From an uncultured Ruminiclostridium sp. (GTDB lineage: Bacteria > Bacillota > Clostridia > Oscillospirales > Ruminococcaceae): 64,000 bases of DNA. The position numbers and the translations under genes are program-made. The DNA is taken from assembly GCA_905235805.1 (NCBI GenBank), contig CAJOMV010000028.1, positions 47,751 to 111,750 of the forward strand. Direction: 5' to 3'. Numbering within the stretch: the stretch's first letter is position 1; every line of letters begins with the position of its first letter. This document shows positions 32,917 through 42,000 of the stretch, piece after piece. Under the pieces are notes generated by a model, which saw only the letters and a program-made list of their open reading frames with translations, searched no databases and was not told where the DNA came from.

Positions 32917-34543
32917 AAGGACATTGTCCAGTATGACAGCTGCCGTGTTCGCCGCGGCAGTCATGCTTTCACTGTCCTCCTGTGACGGCGGCAGCGCGGA
33001 GGAGGATCCGAAGAAGGGGTTCAATTATTACTTTGATTCGGTAATAACCGGCAGCCCCGCAACACTTGACCCGCAGACCTGTGAGAATGACAGCGCAGCG
33101 GAGATAATAGCGAATGTTTTTCTCGGTCTGTACGGGACCTCGGACGGCGGCGCGGCAGTGCCGCGAATGGCGGAGGAATGTACGGTGAGCGAGGACGGGC
33201 TGGAGTGGAGCTTCAAGCTCCGTGAGGGTATCTTCTGGTACGGAAAGGATAATTTCTCGGCAGAGTGTACAGCCGATGACTTTGTGTTTGCGTTTCAGCG
33301 TCTCATGTCTCCCGAGCTGCGTTCGGAACGGGCGAAGGAGTACTACTTCATAAAGAACGCCGAGGAGATAAACACAGGGAAAATAAAAGACCCCGAAAAG
33401 CTCGGGGTTAAGGCTGATGGAAAATATGTGCTGAAGATGTCGCTCAGGGAGCCGCGCTCCGACCTTAAAGCTCTGCTCGCGGCGGCACCCGCGATGCCGT
33501 GCAGTCGGGAATACTACGAGCTGACGGAAGGACAGTACGGTCTCGTGGGAGACTGCGTAGGCTCGAACGGCGCGTTCTACGTCAGCCGCTGGCATTACGA
33601 CAAGTGGACGAAAAACGGAAATTTCATAGAGCTCAGACGCAATACCCTGAATGCCGACGCATTGAATACAGCTCCCCGCGGAGTGACCTACAACATCAAC
33701 GCGGACGATTTCACATGGTTCACCGCCGATGATGTTCAGATCTGCAAGACCGCTGACAGCGAGGAGATAATGAAGCTATCGGGGAAGTATGAGTATAATA
33801 CATATTCGACCTCTGTATGGGGTGTAATGTTCAATACCCGGGGAGAGTTCAGAAGCACCGACCTGCGCATTGCTCTCGGCGGGTATGTCAGATACGGCAC
33901 CGACAGTGAGATATACACAGCCGCCGACAGAATAGTCCCCGACGGGATAACGGCAGCGGGTGAGGATTACCGCTCGCTTGCGGGAATGCCCGAAACTGCA
34001 GCCTACCCGGAGTCAGAGCTTCTTGAGCGCGGCGGCCGCGCAATGCGGGAGGTGAAGGAGGGCGCACTGTCGGGCGTGAATATACTGATACCCGAAGGCA
34101 CATCGCTCAAGCAGGAGATAGGGCTGATAATACAGGAGTGGCAGCGTAATTTCGGAATCTACTGTCTGATCTCGGAGCAGCCGTATGACAGCTACATATC
34201 CGCGCTTGCCTCCGGGAACTTCGACATTGCCTTAGTACGCCTCGGAGGAGGCGGCAGCGGAGCTCTCGCGTATCTGAACTGCTTCTCCGCGGATTCCGCG
34301 TCGAATTACGCCGGTGTCCGCAGCAAAAAGCTCGAGGATATTCTCAGCAGCGCGGCAACGGCGGAAAATAACAGATCCGCCGCAAGGTATTGTCTTGAAG
34401 CGGAGCAGTTCATTATAGACAACGGTTATTTCGTGCCGTTCTGCTTTGAGAAGGAGTATGTTTTCCGGGCGAACGGGGTAAGCGGTGTGGGCTATGACCC
34501 GTTTACGGGGATATATCTGTTCGGCAGCGCGGTGAAGAAGTAG
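32906..34543 (+). CDS. Peptide/oligopeptide ABC transporter substrate-binding lipoprotein (SBP family 5)
   Basis: TTG at 32906 is preferred as start because GGGGAGG lies 9 bases upstream and the n-region gains Lys and Arg; ATG at 32933 is possible. The 545-residue product has a lipoprotein signal ending LSLSSC. Its mature sequence is an OppA/DppA-type protein, starting GSPATLDPQTCENDSAAEII and including AEECTVSEDGLEWSFKLREG and TADDFVFAFQRL. It overlaps the nrdG-like gene by 11 bases. No opp/dpp permease or ATPase genes are next to it, so the transport partners must lie elsewhere or the protein has a different role. Confidence 0.88.
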   Translation: MSFKRTLSSMTAAVFAAAVMLSLSSCDGGSAEEDPKKGFNYYFDSVITGSPATLDPQTCENDSAAEIIANVFLGLYGTSDGGAAVPRMAEECTVSEDGLEWSFKLREGIFWYGKDNFSAECTADDFVFAFQRLMSPELRSERAKEYYFIKNAEEINTGKIKDPEKLGVKADGKYVLKMSLREPRSDLKALLAAAPAMPCSREYYELTEGQYGLVGDCVGSNGAFYVSRWHYDKWTKNGNFIELRRNTLNADALNTAPRGVTYNINADDFTWFTADDVQICKTADSEEIMKLSGKYEYNTYSTSVWGVMFNTRGEFRSTDLRIALGGYVRYGTDSEIYTAADRIVPDGITAAGEDYRSLAGMPETAAYPESELLERGGRAMREVKEGALSGVNILIPEGTSLKQEIGLIIQEWQRNFGIYCLISEQPYDSYISALASGNFDIALVRLGGGGSGALAYLNCFSADSASNYAGVRSKKLEDILSSAATAENNRSAARYCLEAEQFIIDNGYFVPFCFEKEYVFRANGVSGVGYDPFTGIYLFGSAVKK

Positions 34544-34544
34544 G

Positions 34545-35072
34545 CTATCTTCTCATCTCCAGCAGTACCGGCTCACCGGTCTCACGCGTTTTTCGCATAT
34601 CCAGCACCCTCTGATTGGACGACCCCCGGAATTGCAGGGAGATATCCTTCTTTTCAAGTACAAATCTCCCGTCCACCAGCACGTCCGCCAGCGAGAGCAT
34701 CTCATCGGTGTATTCCGTGCGGCAGTAGCTTCCCTCCGTCGTGAGTTCATCGAGAGTGAACCCGGAGAATATCCATATATCCTTGTCGGGGTACGCGGCT
34801 CTTACTTTTTTCAGGAAGGGCAGGAGCTCCCGCTGATTTGCGGGCTCGAATGGCTCCCCGCCCAGCACGGTGAGTCCGTTGATATAGTCGGGGGCAAGCA
34901 TTTCGATTATCTCCTTCTCCGTTTCATCGGTGAAAGGCTTGCCGAATTTAAAATCCCATGTCTGGGGCTGAAAGCAGCCCTCGCACCTGTTGGTGCAGCC
35001 GGACACGAAAAGCGTTACCCGCACTCCGAGTCCGTTTGCGATATCGTAATTCTTGATCTCTCCGTAATTCAT
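34545..35072 (-). CDS. nrdG: Anaerobic ribonucleoside-triphosphate reductase activating protein
   Basis: The 175-residue radical SAM protein has FVSGCTNRCEGCFQPQTWDF (cluster cysteines), GLTVLGGEPFEPANQRELLP and the C-terminal DVLVDGRFVLEKKDISLQFR plus GSSNQR. It lies in the nrdD operon, separated from nrdD by one small ORF that it overlaps by 4 bases. It generates the glycyl radical of NrdD under anaerobic conditions. It ends one base from the convergent binding protein gene, and no terminator is seen there. Confidence 0.93.
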   Translation of the reverse strand: MNYGEIKNYDIANGLGVRVTLFVSGCTNRCEGCFQPQTWDFKFGKPFTDETEKEIIEMLAPDYINGLTVLGGEPFEPANQRELLPFLKKVRAAYPDKDIWIFSGFTLDELTTEGSYCRTEYTDEMLSLADVLVDGRFVLEKKDISLQFRGSSNQRVLDMRKTRETGEPVLLEMRR

Positions 35073-35311
35073 TTGTTGTTCTTATTAAAAATATAATTAA
35101 TCATTGATTTTTTAATTTCATCAGTAAATGTAGGTACAGGTCTGTAATTACTTTTTGACATTTTACCACCTAATTTTTTTCCTGCCTCGGTCAATGTCCA
35201 AAAGTTTAATTTATTTTTTTCTACCAAACCCATCTCTTTCCAAATATCATACACCAATGATGTATTTAGGTTCATCTCTTTACCAAAGAATTGAGCTGAT
35301 TTTCTTCCCAT
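35069..35311 (-). CDS. Small AT-rich ORF of unknown function inside the nrdD-nrdG operon
   Basis: The 80-residue product has a GGGGG-containing ribosome binding site just upstream of ATG 35311. It starts 10 bases after the nrdD stop and overlaps nrdG by 4 bases. Base composition is about one third GC, far below both neighbours, and codons are AT-ending. The sequence (AQFFGKEMNLNTSLVYDIWK, then LVEKNKLNFWTLTEAGKKLG) suggests a helix-turn-helix with the layout of phage antirepressor-type or KilA-C-like domains. I cannot name the family. It looks acquired. Confidence 0.7.
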   Translation of the reverse strand: MGRKSAQFFGKEMNLNTSLVYDIWKEMGLVEKNKLNFWTLTEAGKKLGGKMSKSNYRPVPTFTDEIKKSMINYIFNKNNK

Positions 35312-35321
35312 AATACCCCCA

Positions 35322-37520
35322 TTAAAGATGCAGTACTCTTTCCTTTATTTCCTGTGTGCGTCCCTGATTCCAGTACTGTGTACCGATGTAGCCGCAGGTA
35401 CGTCTTGCGACGTTCATTGTATTCTGGTCGGTGTTACCGCAGTTCGGGCACTTCCATATCAGCTTTCCGTCCTCTTCCACAATGTTTATCTCGCCGTCCC
35501 AGCCGCATTTCTGGCAGTAGTCGCTCTTTGTGTTGAGCTCGGCGTAGATGATATTGAGGTAGATGAACTTCATCACCTGCAGCACAGCCTCGATATTGTT
35601 CTGCATATCGGGAACTTCCACATAGCTGATAGCTCCTCCGGGGGAGAGAGCCTGGAATTCAGCCTCAAACCGCAGCTTCGAGAACGCGTCTATCTTCTCG
35701 GTCACATGAACATGGTAGCTGTTGGTGATGTAGCCCTTATCGGTAATGCCTTCTATGATGCCGAAGCGCTTCTGCAGGCACTTCGCGAATTTGTAGGTCG
35801 TGGACTCAAGGGGCGTTCCGTAAAGGGAGAAGTCGATATTCGTCTCCGCCTTCCACTTTTTGCAGGCGTCGTTCATATATCTCATTATATCGAGCGCGAA
35901 GGGCTTTGCGTCGGGGTCGGTATGCGACTTTCCGGTCATATACTTCACGCACTCATACAGTCCCGCGTAGCCGAGGGAAATGGTGGAGTACCCGTTGTAC
36001 AGGAGCTTGTCTATGGGCTCGCCCTTTTCGAGTCTTGCGAGAGCTCCGTACTGCCACAGTATGGGCGCCACATCGGAGGGGGTGCCGAGAAGCCGCTTAT
36101 GTCTGCACATAAGGGCTCTGTAGCAGATATCGAGTCTCTCATCGAATATCTTCCAGAATTTCTCTGTATTGCCGCCGGACGAGAGCGCGATATCGGGTAG
36201 GTTGAGCGTTACAACGCCCTGATTGAAGCGCCCGTAGTACTTATGCTTGCCGGGCTCGTAGTTCTTCGCGTTCGCGATGTTGCCGATACCCGCGTCGGTG
36301 AAGCGGTCCGGGGTGAGGAAGGAGCGGCAGCCCATGCAGGTATACACGTCGCCTTTGAGCTCGAGCATCTTCTTTTCGCTTATATAGTCGGGGACCATAC
36401 GCTTAGCTGTGCATTTCGCGGCAAGGCGGGTGAGGTAGTAGTACTCGCTCTGGTCGGTGATATTGTCCTCCTCGAGCACATAAATGAGCTTCGGGAAGGC
36501 GGGCGTCACCCAGATGCCCTGTTCGTTCTTCACGCCCTCATAGCGCTGGAGGAGCACTTCCTCGATTATGAGCGCGAGGTCTTTTTTCTCCTGTTCGTTC
36601 TTTGCTTCATTGAGGTACATGAACACGGTAACGAAGGGGGCTTGTCCGTTCGTGGTAAGAAGCGTCACGACCTGATACTGAATGGTCTGCACACCGCGCT
36701 TTATCTCCTCGCGCAGTCTGCTCTCCGCCATTTTATTGACGGTATCGTCATCGAGCGATACTCCGAATTCTTCGGCTTCAGCGCGGATATCCCTGCGGAG
36801 CTTCTCACGGCTGACCTGCACGAAGGGTGCAAGGTGTGTAAGGGAGATGGACTGCCCCCCATATTGGTTCGAAGCCACCTGCGCGATGATTTGAGTAGCT
36901 ATATTACATGCAGTCGAGAAGCTGTGGGGACGCTCGATAAGGGTGCCTGTGATGACGGTGCCGTTCTGCAGCATATCCTCGAGGTTCACAAGGTCGCAGT
37001 TATGCATGTGCTGCGCGTAGTAATCGGAGTCATGGAAATGTATGATACCCTCGTTATGCGCCTCCACGATGTCATGGGGAAGCAGTATGCGGTTCGTGAT
37101 ATCGCGCGACACCTCTCCCGCCATATAATCGCGCTGTGTGGAATTGACAATGGGGTTCTTGTTGGAGTTTTCCTGTTTGGCTTCCTCGTTTGCGCACTCG
37201 ATGAGTGAAAGTATCTTGTCGTCGGTGGTATTCGACTGTCTTATGAGCTGTCTCTTGTAGCGGTAGGTGATATAGGCTTTTGCAGCCTCAAACGCTCCGT
37301 GAGCCATTATCTGGTGCTCAACCATATCCTGTACTTCCTCAACGCTCGGGGAACGCCCGAGCTCCTCGCAGGAGATAACGACGCTTTCCGTGATACGGTT
37401 TATCTGCAGCGGCGTCATGCGCACATTTTCCTCAACTGCGTTATTTGCCTTTGTGACCGCGACAACGATCTTATCCACATCGAACGGTACTTCCGAGCCG
37501 TTTCTCTTGATGATCTTCAT
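35322..37520 (-). CDS. nrdD: Anaerobic (class III) ribonucleoside-triphosphate reductase
   Basis: The 732-residue enzyme has an N-terminal ATP-cone (KIIKRNGSEVPFDVDKIVVA), which binds regulatory nucleotide, and the catalytic barrel with IIHFHDSDYYAQHMHNCDLV and SHTDPDAKPFALDIMRYMND. The C-terminus has the zinc motif CQKCGWDG and CPNCG, then the glycyl radical loop RRTCGYIGTQYWNQGRTQEI. It reduces NTPs to dNTPs with formate as electron donor in the family. A promoter overlapped by NrdR boxes lies upstream. No aerobic RNR is seen in this window. Confidence 0.95.
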   Translation of the reverse strand: MKIIKRNGSEVPFDVDKIVVAVTKANNAVEENVRMTPLQINRITESVVISCEELGRSPSVEEVQDMVEHQIMAHGAFEAAKAYITYRYKRQLIRQSNTTDDKILSLIECANEEAKQENSNKNPIVNSTQRDYMAGEVSRDITNRILLPHDIVEAHNEGIIHFHDSDYYAQHMHNCDLVNLEDMLQNGTVITGTLIERPHSFSTACNIATQIIAQVASNQYGGQSISLTHLAPFVQVSREKLRRDIRAEAEEFGVSLDDDTVNKMAESRLREEIKRGVQTIQYQVVTLLTTNGQAPFVTVFMYLNEAKNEQEKKDLALIIEEVLLQRYEGVKNEQGIWVTPAFPKLIYVLEEDNITDQSEYYYLTRLAAKCTAKRMVPDYISEKKMLELKGDVYTCMGCRSFLTPDRFTDAGIGNIANAKNYEPGKHKYYGRFNQGVVTLNLPDIALSSGGNTEKFWKIFDERLDICYRALMCRHKRLLGTPSDVAPILWQYGALARLEKGEPIDKLLYNGYSTISLGYAGLYECVKYMTGKSHTDPDAKPFALDIMRYMNDACKKWKAETNIDFSLYGTPLESTTYKFAKCLQKRFGIIEGITDKGYITNSYHVHVTEKIDAFSKLRFEAEFQALSPGGAISYVEVPDMQNNIEAVLQVMKFIYLNIIYAELNTKSDYCQKCGWDGEINIVEEDGKLIWKCPNCGNTDQNTMNVARRTCGYIGTQYWNQGRTQEIKERVLHL

Positions 37521-37565
37521 ATTATCCCTTCCTCTTACCGTTATTTCGGCGCATAATACCCAAAA

Positions 37566-37611
37566 TCAACATATTGTGCCTTGTAAGAATTTATTATAGC
37601 ACATATTGTGT
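37566..37611 (-). promoter_or_regulatory. Pair of NrdR boxes upstream of nrdD
   Basis: On the minus strand ACACAATATGTGCT (37598-37611) and GCACAATATGTTGA (37566-37579) both match the NrdR box pattern ACAnnATATnT. Their starts are 32 bases apart, about three helical turns, the usual NrdR spacing. The upstream box lies between -35 and -10 of the nrdD promoter and the other lies downstream, so bound NrdR would block RNA polymerase. Confidence 0.88.
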
Positions 37612-37621
37612 TTTCTGTCAA
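37593..37621 (-). promoter_or_regulatory. Sigma-A promoter of the nrdD operon
   Basis: Perfect TTGACA (37616-37621) and TATAAT (37593-37598) boxes on the minus strand are 17 bases apart. One NrdR box occupies the spacer. Confidence 0.88.
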
Positions 37622-37722
37622 CGCTTTTTTGAAATATTTTTGAAAGACTTATTATATAAGGCATAAACGGGGCTGTTTGGAACGAGCTGAAATAAAAAAT
37701 GCACAAATATCACAAAACCCTC

Positions 37723-37751
37723 TTGATTTATTTTTATAATTATTGTATAAT
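37723..37751 (+). promoter_or_regulatory. Sigma-A promoter of the transglutaminase-like gene
   Basis: TTGATT (37723-37728) and TATAAT (37746-37751) are 17 bases apart, 56 bases before the ATG. The short leader contains a weak hairpin (GCGC pairs around 37768-37785). Confidence 0.75.
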
Positions 37752-37807
37752 ACTAATGTATATTTGCGCAAAAGTGTTAAGCGCACACAGTTAGGGGTAT
37801 GTAATAT

Positions 37808-39070
37808 ATGAAAAAACTGATAAGAAAAGTGATAGCCGTGTTCATGGCTGCAATACTCGCGGCTTCCGCTCTATCGGTCACCGCGTTTGCAGACGCTATC
37901 TCGGACGAGCTTGCGCCCGCTCTGCTCGAGGGCGCTATGAACAGAGAAAAGAACATAGATATATCGACCATAGTACAGAAGAACAAATGGAGTCTCGCAG
38001 AGGTCACCGGACTTCTCGCCAACGCTTACCTTCTCTGTCCGGAGCTGTTCTTCGCCAGCAATACCATTACCGTCAACAGCCTCGGCAGCAGCTATTATGT
38101 TATTCTCGACTATACTATGACAGTTTCGCAGTACAATACAGCCAAGAAGAAGCTGGACGCTGCGGTGGAGAAGATAGTATCCGGCATCACCTCGACCATG
38201 ACCGATGTGGAAAAACTGATGTATGTACACGATTATCTCATACTCAACTGCAAGTATGACTACACTAGATCGAAGTATGATATGTACGACTGTCTCGTTG
38301 ACAGATCAGCGGTATGTCAGGGTTATTCCCTCGCGTATATGTATATCCTGAAGAACTATCTTGATATAGACTGCACTATAGTATATTCCGACGCAATGGG
38401 ACACGCGTGGAACTATGTGAAGCTCGGCAAGAAGTGGTATCACGTCGATGTGACGAAGGACGACGCCTCGACAGTATATAAGAACAATTCCTATGACAAT
38501 CTCGGCTTCGTTATGCACGAGAACTTCCTTATGAGCGATTCCTTTGCCAAGCGCACCTCGCAGCCCCACTACAATTGGGAAGTAATCGGTCTGTATCCCG
38601 CAGCGACCGACACCACATACGACAAGGCGGTATGGAGGGACTCAAATTCTCCGCTGGTATTCAGCGGCAAGACCGGCTACTATGTGATAAAGAACGAAGA
38701 GTCCGGCACAGAGGACATCTGCGCGTATAATTTCGGCAGCAACACCAACAAGACCGTGCTCCGCGTCAAGAGCAAGTGGTACGCGAGGAGGAACGAGAAC
38801 GGCTCTCAGACCTATGAATACGGAAAGTACTCATACAAGCAGATATGGTCGTCTCTCGCTTACAGGAACGGCAAGCTGTATTTCAATACAAACAAGAACG
38901 TATATTCGTACGATCTGACTACCAAGCAGACGAAAAAGCTCTACACTCTGAACAAAGAAAACGACCAGCAGATCTTCGGGATGATGTTCTCCTCCGCGGA
39001 TAACCTGCGCATAGCGTACAGAGCCGATATAACATATCCCGAGAATACGCTTTCGCTCAGACTCAAATAA
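37808..39070 (+). CDS. Secreted transglutaminase-like (papain-fold) protein
   Basis: The 420-residue protein starts with a Sec signal peptide (about residues 1-29, ending SVTAFADA). Residues about 135-260 are a transglutaminase-core domain: DRSAVCQGYSLAYMYIL holds the Cys, SDAMGHAWNYVKLG the His and WYHVDVTKDD the Asp. The C-terminal 150 residues contain repeats of YSYKQIWSSLAYRNGKLYFN and NKNVYSYDLTTKQTKKLYTL, short beta-propeller or cell-wall-like units. Related clostridial proteins act on peptides or cell-surface proteins. The cyclic-di-GMP gene follows after 15 bases, suggesting co-transcription. Confidence 0.85.
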   Translation: MKKLIRKVIAVFMAAILAASALSVTAFADAISDELAPALLEGAMNREKNIDISTIVQKNKWSLAEVTGLLANAYLLCPELFFASNTITVNSLGSSYYVILDYTMTVSQYNTAKKKLDAAVEKIVSGITSTMTDVEKLMYVHDYLILNCKYDYTRSKYDMYDCLVDRSAVCQGYSLAYMYILKNYLDIDCTIVYSDAMGHAWNYVKLGKKWYHVDVTKDDASTVYKNNSYDNLGFVMHENFLMSDSFAKRTSQPHYNWEVIGLYPAATDTTYDKAVWRDSNSPLVFSGKTGYYVIKNEESGTEDICAYNFGSNTNKTVLRVKSKWYARRNENGSQTYEYGKYSYKQIWSSLAYRNGKLYFNTNKNVYSYDLTTKQTKKLYTLNKENDQQIFGMMFSSADNLRIAYRADITYPENTLSLRLK

Positions 39071-39085
39071 ATCAGGAGGCACGTT

Positions 39086-42000
39086 ATGGAAACTTCTGCT
39101 GTTGATATAACGGAAAAAAATCAGGTTTTCGGTGAAATACCCTGCGCCGCTGCAGTATTTTTCAGCGAGGGCAATTTTGCGAGGCTGAAATGGGCGAACG
39201 AACGCTTTTTTGCGCTGTTCGGCTGCGGGAAGAACGAATATCTCGATCTGGAGCAGAACGACTTCGGGTTCAGGCTGCTGGGCAGGGAGTATTCGGCTGC
39301 GCTTGTGGGGAAGATAGAAGCGCTGAGTCAGAATCTGGATATATTTGAGTTGGAGGTGGACGGCTGCCGCCTCGACGGCACACACATTTCACTTCATGCC
39401 GAGATATCCTCGGAGCAGCTGCACAACGGCAGGCGCTTCAGTGTGCTGCTGCACGATATGTCGGAGCTCGGAGATGTACGGGACAAGAATTCCGACATGG
39501 TCGATATGATGTTTTCGGTCATGGCGATATCCGCGGACTATATCTTCCGTTACGACAACCGCACCGACAAGCTCGATCTTTACAAGAACGTGGGCGGGAA
39601 CTTCGTCAATCACCTGTCCGTTGAGGATTTTGAGAATAACCTCTCCGGCGACGGTACCGTATATGACGAGGACGAGGAGACCTTCGCGCAGATCTGCAAC
39701 AATCTCAAGACCGGAATTGACAGCGGAGTGTTCGAGCTTCGCATGAAGCTCCCCGATGACAATGATTTCCGCTGGTACAGGTTCACAATAAAGGCCGGCA
39801 GGGACAGCGTTGACGGCGAATACAGCGGTGCTGTCGGCAAGATAGAGGACATCAGCACTATAAAGCTCGCAAATCAGCGTCTCATCGACAAGGCGGAGCG
39901 TGACCCTCTCACCAAGCTCTACAACAAGGCTGCCACAAAGACGCTCATACAGAGCTATCTGCGCACCGACAGCCGCGACACATTTGACGCTTTCATAATC
40001 GTCGATGTCGATGATTTCAAGAATATCAACGACACGCTGGGACACCTCTTCGGTGACAGCGTTCTTACTGATATAGCACAGGAAATGCAGGACCTCTTCC
40101 GCGCGAACGACGTTATCGGACGTATAGGCGGCGATGAATTCATAGTGTTCCTGCGCGGTATGAACCACAAGTCCCATATCGCCTCCAAGGCCGACGATAT
40201 TTGCAAGATATTCAACCTGATATACAGCGATGATGACGGGCTCAAGGTATCGGGAAGTCTCGGTATCGCACTCTTCCCGACTGACGGCGAGACCTTTGAC
40301 GAGCTGTACAAGAAGGCGGATATAGCGCTCTATACCTCCAAAAGAGCGGGCAAGAGCTGCTACACCTTCTACACGGGCGAGGAACCGGCAGCTCCTGTAG
40401 ATGACAAGCCCACCTCCCGTGTGGAGCGCTATCAGAAGGGCATGGATTTCTTCTCGGGAAGCTCCGGCTTCAGCAGCGATATCCTCTCAAGCGCCTTCGA
40501 TATGGCAGAAGCGGGCTTTGATATGAACGAGGCTGTACAGCGCGTGCTGGAGAAGGTCGGCAAGCACTTCCATTTCGGACGCATAGTGGTATCCGAGCTG
40601 ACAAAGGATATCGGCGTCTACAAGGATACATATATATGGCGCTCCAAGAATGCCGAGGCTGCAAGGGTCGATACAGTCCGCTTCTCAAACAAGGAGCTGA
40701 ATGATTTCTGCGGAAAGTTCGACAAGAACTTCCTTTTAAGCATAGTCACCGACAGCGATTCCTCACTTAAGGACAACGCCTATGTCACATATCTGAAAGC
40801 CAACCGTATAGGTTCCGCCACGGTATGCGGCTTTTTCCGCTCGGGAAGGCTCATCGGTTCGGTGAGCTTCCAGGATAATGCGGGCTCGTATCAGTGCTCG
40901 ATTGACGAGGCACTGGTGCTGAAAGAGATGACCCGCATGATCTTCGCGTACCTTATCCGGCTCCGTGAGTCCGACAAGGCGCGGGAGCGCGCGGAGTATT
41001 TCGCGAATTATGACGATCTGACCGGGCTGATGAACTACCGCTGCTTCAAGGAGCACGTTGAGAAATACATGGAAACTGCTTTCGAGAACGAGAAATTCAT
41101 CTTTCTCATGGCAGACTTTACCAATTTCAGCTATGTGAACAACCGCTTCGGTCACAGCAGCGGCAACACTCTGCTCAAAAATTTTGCCGCGGCGTTCTCA
41201 TACTTCTCCGAAAAGATAAAATTCGTCTGCCGCGCGGGAGCCGACAAGTTCTGCGCGCTCGCTGAATACGACGGCGATATCATCACCCAGTTCGAGAACT
41301 TCACAAGGCGCTTCTCCGACAATGAGAACCTTGTGGGCGGGGAATCCAGCTTCGGTATCATGTCGAGCGCGTATATCCCCGATATGACCGCAGCCTTTGA
41401 TTTTGACACCGCGTACAGCAATGTGAACCTTGCGCTCCGCTATTCCAAGCAGCACAGCATCTCCAAGTGCAGTATCTACAAATCCGTGATGCGTGAGGAG
41501 CTTGACCGCTCGTATGAGGTGGCTGCCGACGCGAAGAACGCGCTGAACAATCACGAGTTCAAGGTATATTTCCAGCCTAAGGTCTCCGTCTCCAAGGACG
41601 AGATTGTGGGAGCAGAGGCGCTTGTCCGCTGGGTAAAGCCCGACGGCACAGTGCTCCCGCCCGACCAGTTTGTTCCCTTCCTTGAGAAGAACGGATTTAT
41701 CGTGAAGATAGATTATTTCGTTTACGAAGAGGTATGCAAGTATCTCCGCCGCCGTTTGGACGAGGGAAAGACAGTAGTGCCGATATCGGTCAATGTTTCC
41801 CGCATTCACATGCTGACCAGCGACTTCACGGACCGTGTGAACGAGATAGTCCGCAGATACCGCATCGATCCGTCGATGATAGAAATGGAGCTTACCGAGA
41901 GCGCCTTTGTCGTAAACGAGAACGATACTCTTGAGACCATGGGAAAGCTCAAGGAGCTGGGCTTCAAGGTGTCGATCGACGACTTTGGTACGGGATATTC

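Noticed and set aside
37621..37722. Possible riboswitch or second promoter before the transglutaminase-like gene
   Set aside because: The region is AT-rich, with no paired structure of note and no match to a riboswitch core I know. The promoter at 37723-37751 explains expression.
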